A DNA stretch of 6,632 nt from NCBI GenBank assembly GCA_021161105.1, contig JAGHBG010000015.1, forward strand, positions 1 through 6,632, given 5' to 3'. Within the stretch, counting starts at the first letter, position 1. Each line of letters opens with the position of its first letter. Source of the DNA: Thermotogaceae bacterium. GTDB lineage: Bacteria; Thermotogota; Thermotogae; Thermotogales; Thermotogaceae. The position numbers were made by a program, and so were the translations under genes. The notes beneath the pieces were generated by a model. That model was not told the DNA's origin, made no database searches, and worked only from the letters and a program-made list of their open reading frames with translations. Positions 5,519 to 6,632 of this stretch are shown one piece after another.

Positions 5519-6632
5519 ATGAAACAAACCACACCAGTTATAGATTACCATAAACTACGCATGGAAAAAGGGCCAGCTTTCGCAAGGAGCTTGGTAAAGA
5601 TTAAACTAAAAGAATTCTCATACAACATATCAAGAACTGCTATATACTTCGGCATAACGAGAAAAACTGTCAGGAGAGCATTCTTGGGAGTGGAAAAAGA
5701 TCAGTCAAGAAGACCTAAAAACTCTCCAAACAAGACTCCAGAGCATTTAGAAAAACTTATAGTGCACTCAGCGAAGCTAACGGGCTTTAGCTACAGGAGA
5801 CTAAGCTATTACATGATGGACAAGTATGGCATACATATATCAGAAAACACGATAAAGAAGATATTAAAAAGGAAAGGTATAGCCAAAACCAGAAAGAAAA
5901 GGCGAGGTAAGACAAGGAGGAGGTTATATAACTATGAAAAGCTTCTGCCATTTAGCCACATGCAACTTGACACAAAATACATCTTGGACAAGAAGAGCTT
6001 GCCAAAGGCAGTATATGAGCATGTAAAAGCAGCAGCTCTTCCACTATATGAATGGAACATGATAGATGTAAAGACAAGGATAAAATTCACTGCGTATTCA
6101 TATAGCTTAAACAGCAGTTATGGGTTTTTATTCATAGCGATAGCGCTTATGTGGATAAGGATGCACGGCGTGAATTGGGATATAAGCATAAGGCTGGACA
6201 ATGGTAGTGAATTTTGTGGGGGAAGTGAAAGAAAGAGGAAGGGATGGGAAGAGAAGCTGAAATTTCTTAATGTAAAGCTAAGGCCAATCACTCCCGGACA
6301 CCCATACATGAATGGAATAGTAGAGAGTTATCATAGGCTGTGTGATGAATATTTTCTTATACCGCATATAGGTAGCACACGGGATGTAAGGGAGTTCATG
6401 GTAAAAGCACAGAGATGGCAAGACACATGGAACTGGTACAGGAGGCATGGAAGGACAGGTATGGGAGGAAAGACGCCGATAGAGAAGTTAAAAGAAACGG
6501 GAGTGATGATACACGAGCATATAGGGTCATTCCCAGTTTTGCTAATGGAGGAATGGATGATGGGATATGATCTTGTAATGAAGTTCACTAACTCTTTCTT
6601 GAAAACTGGGTACTATGTCCAGACCAAGTGCC
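5519..6632 (+). CDS. DDE (rve/integrase-core) transposase, 3' end beyond window
   Basis: The frame is open from ATG 5519 to the window edge, at least 371 codons, with no stop. GAGGAGGTGG six bases upstream fixes the start. Residues about 31-56 (SYNISRTAIYFGITRKTVRR) look like a helix-turn-helix; residues about 88-120 (TGFSYRRLSYYM, then HISENTIKKILKRKG) resemble the second DNA-binding domain of IS3/IS481 transposases. A very basic linker (125-136) leads to an integrase core: QLDTKY with Asp151, RLDNGSEF with Asp227, and the PGHPYMNGIVESYHR region with Glu269. IDVKTR (182-187) and KTPIEKL (318-324) are also usual for the group. The spacing from Asp227 to Glu269 (41 residues between) and a long segment after Asp151 differ from the DD35E pattern. 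The last visible codons lie inside the right inverted repeat. Exact IS family is uncertain. Confidence 0.88.
   Translation, partial: MKQTTPVIDYHKLRMEKGPAFARSLVKIKLKEFSYNISRTAIYFGITRKTVRRAFLGVEKDQSRRPKNSPNKTPEHLEKLIVHSAKLTGFSYRRLSYYMMDKYGIHISENTIKKILKRKGIAKTRKKRRGKTRRRLYNYEKLLPFSHMQLDTKYILDKKSLPKAVYEHVKAAALPLYEWNMIDVKTRIKFTAYSYSLNSSYGFLFIAIALMWIRMHGVNWDISIRLDNGSEFCGGSERKRKGWEEKLKFLNVKLRPITPGHPYMNGIVESYHRLCDEYFLIPHIGSTRDVREFMVKAQRWQDTWNWYRRHGRTGMGGKTPIEKLKETGVMIHEHIGSFPVLLMEEWMMGYDLVMKFTNSFLKTGYYVQTKC
6603..6627 (-). repeat. Right inverted repeat of the insertion sequence, inside the transposase frame
   Basis: The inverted partner of 5264-5288, with TGGGTACTAT as its core and GACC outside it (20 of 25 matches). 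It is translated as part of the transposase tail (about KTGYYVQT), so coding sequence and recombination end overlap. Confidence 0.7.

Larger units (their letters stand above)
5264..6632 (+). mobile_element. Insertion sequence of an IS481/IS3-like (rve-type DDE) group, right edge at or beyond the window end
   Basis: The element holds one long transposase gene flanked by imperfect inverted repeats at 5264-5288 and 6603-6627 (20 of 25 positions match). The true outer ends are not certain: the inverted repeat may extend a few bases further out on the left, and the right end lies close to or past base 6632. No target duplication can be seen. It sits 26 bp upstream of the tRNA cluster promoter. The stretch between the left repeat and the transposase start (about 230 bases) holds candidate promoters and a ribosome-site complement, listed separately. 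Confidence 0.75.

Noticed and set aside
6118..6588. Minus-strand open frames opposite the transposase
   Set aside because: The plus-strand frame has clear transposase motifs throughout; the antisense frames have no recognisable motif or ribosome site.
1..6632. CRISPR array or defence-type gene cluster
   Set aside because: No regularly spaced direct repeats and no nuclease, helicase or effector genes other than the transposase are visible.

Overview
The window looks like chromosomal DNA from a thermophilic, Gram-positive-like or Thermotogota bacterium of moderate to low G+C. I favour Thermotogota. The gene set (GlpP plus a BFD-domain dehydrogenase, a MalK/UgpC-type ATPase, an ornithine aminotransferase), the AGA/AGG/ATA-rich codon use and the very strong GAGGAGG-type ribosome binding sites all fit that group. 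No species can be read from the sequence alone.

Left part (1-2110, minus strand): a glycerol/glycerol-3-phosphate operon. An extended -10 promoter near 2120 is followed by a leader of about 100 nt that carries a long terminator-like hairpin. Then come glpP (antiterminator, 2007-1462), an FAD oxidoreductase with a C-terminal [2Fe-2S] domain (1450-11), and the first codons of a third gene that overlaps the second by ATGA. The leader hairpin in front of glpP suggests that the antiterminator controls its own operon.

Middle (2159-3639, plus strand): a divergent two-gene unit. A short Phd/YefM-type antitoxin-like gene has no toxin beside it. It is tightly coupled to a UgpC/MalK-type ABC transporter ATPase and is followed by a strong terminator. 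Next is a separately transcribed ornithine aminotransferase gene, rocD (3698-4897).

Right (4913-5238): a strong hairpin works as a terminator in both directions, for rocD on the plus strand and for a tRNA cluster on the minus strand. The cluster reads tRNA-Lys(TTT), tRNA-Leu(TAG), tRNA-Gly(GCC) from its own good promoter.

Far right (about 5264-6632): an insertion sequence whose DDE transposase gene starts at 5519 and stays open to the window edge (at least 371 codons). Its left inverted repeat at 5264-5288 matches a right copy at 6603-6627, which lies inside the transposase reading frame. The leader of the transposase mRNA contains an exact complement of the transposase ribosome binding site, a plausible translational brake. 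No CRISPR array, rRNA or complete novel defence system is visible. The points most worth checking are the glpP leader, the toxin-less antitoxin fused by operon structure to an ABC ATPase, and the transposase leader hairpin.
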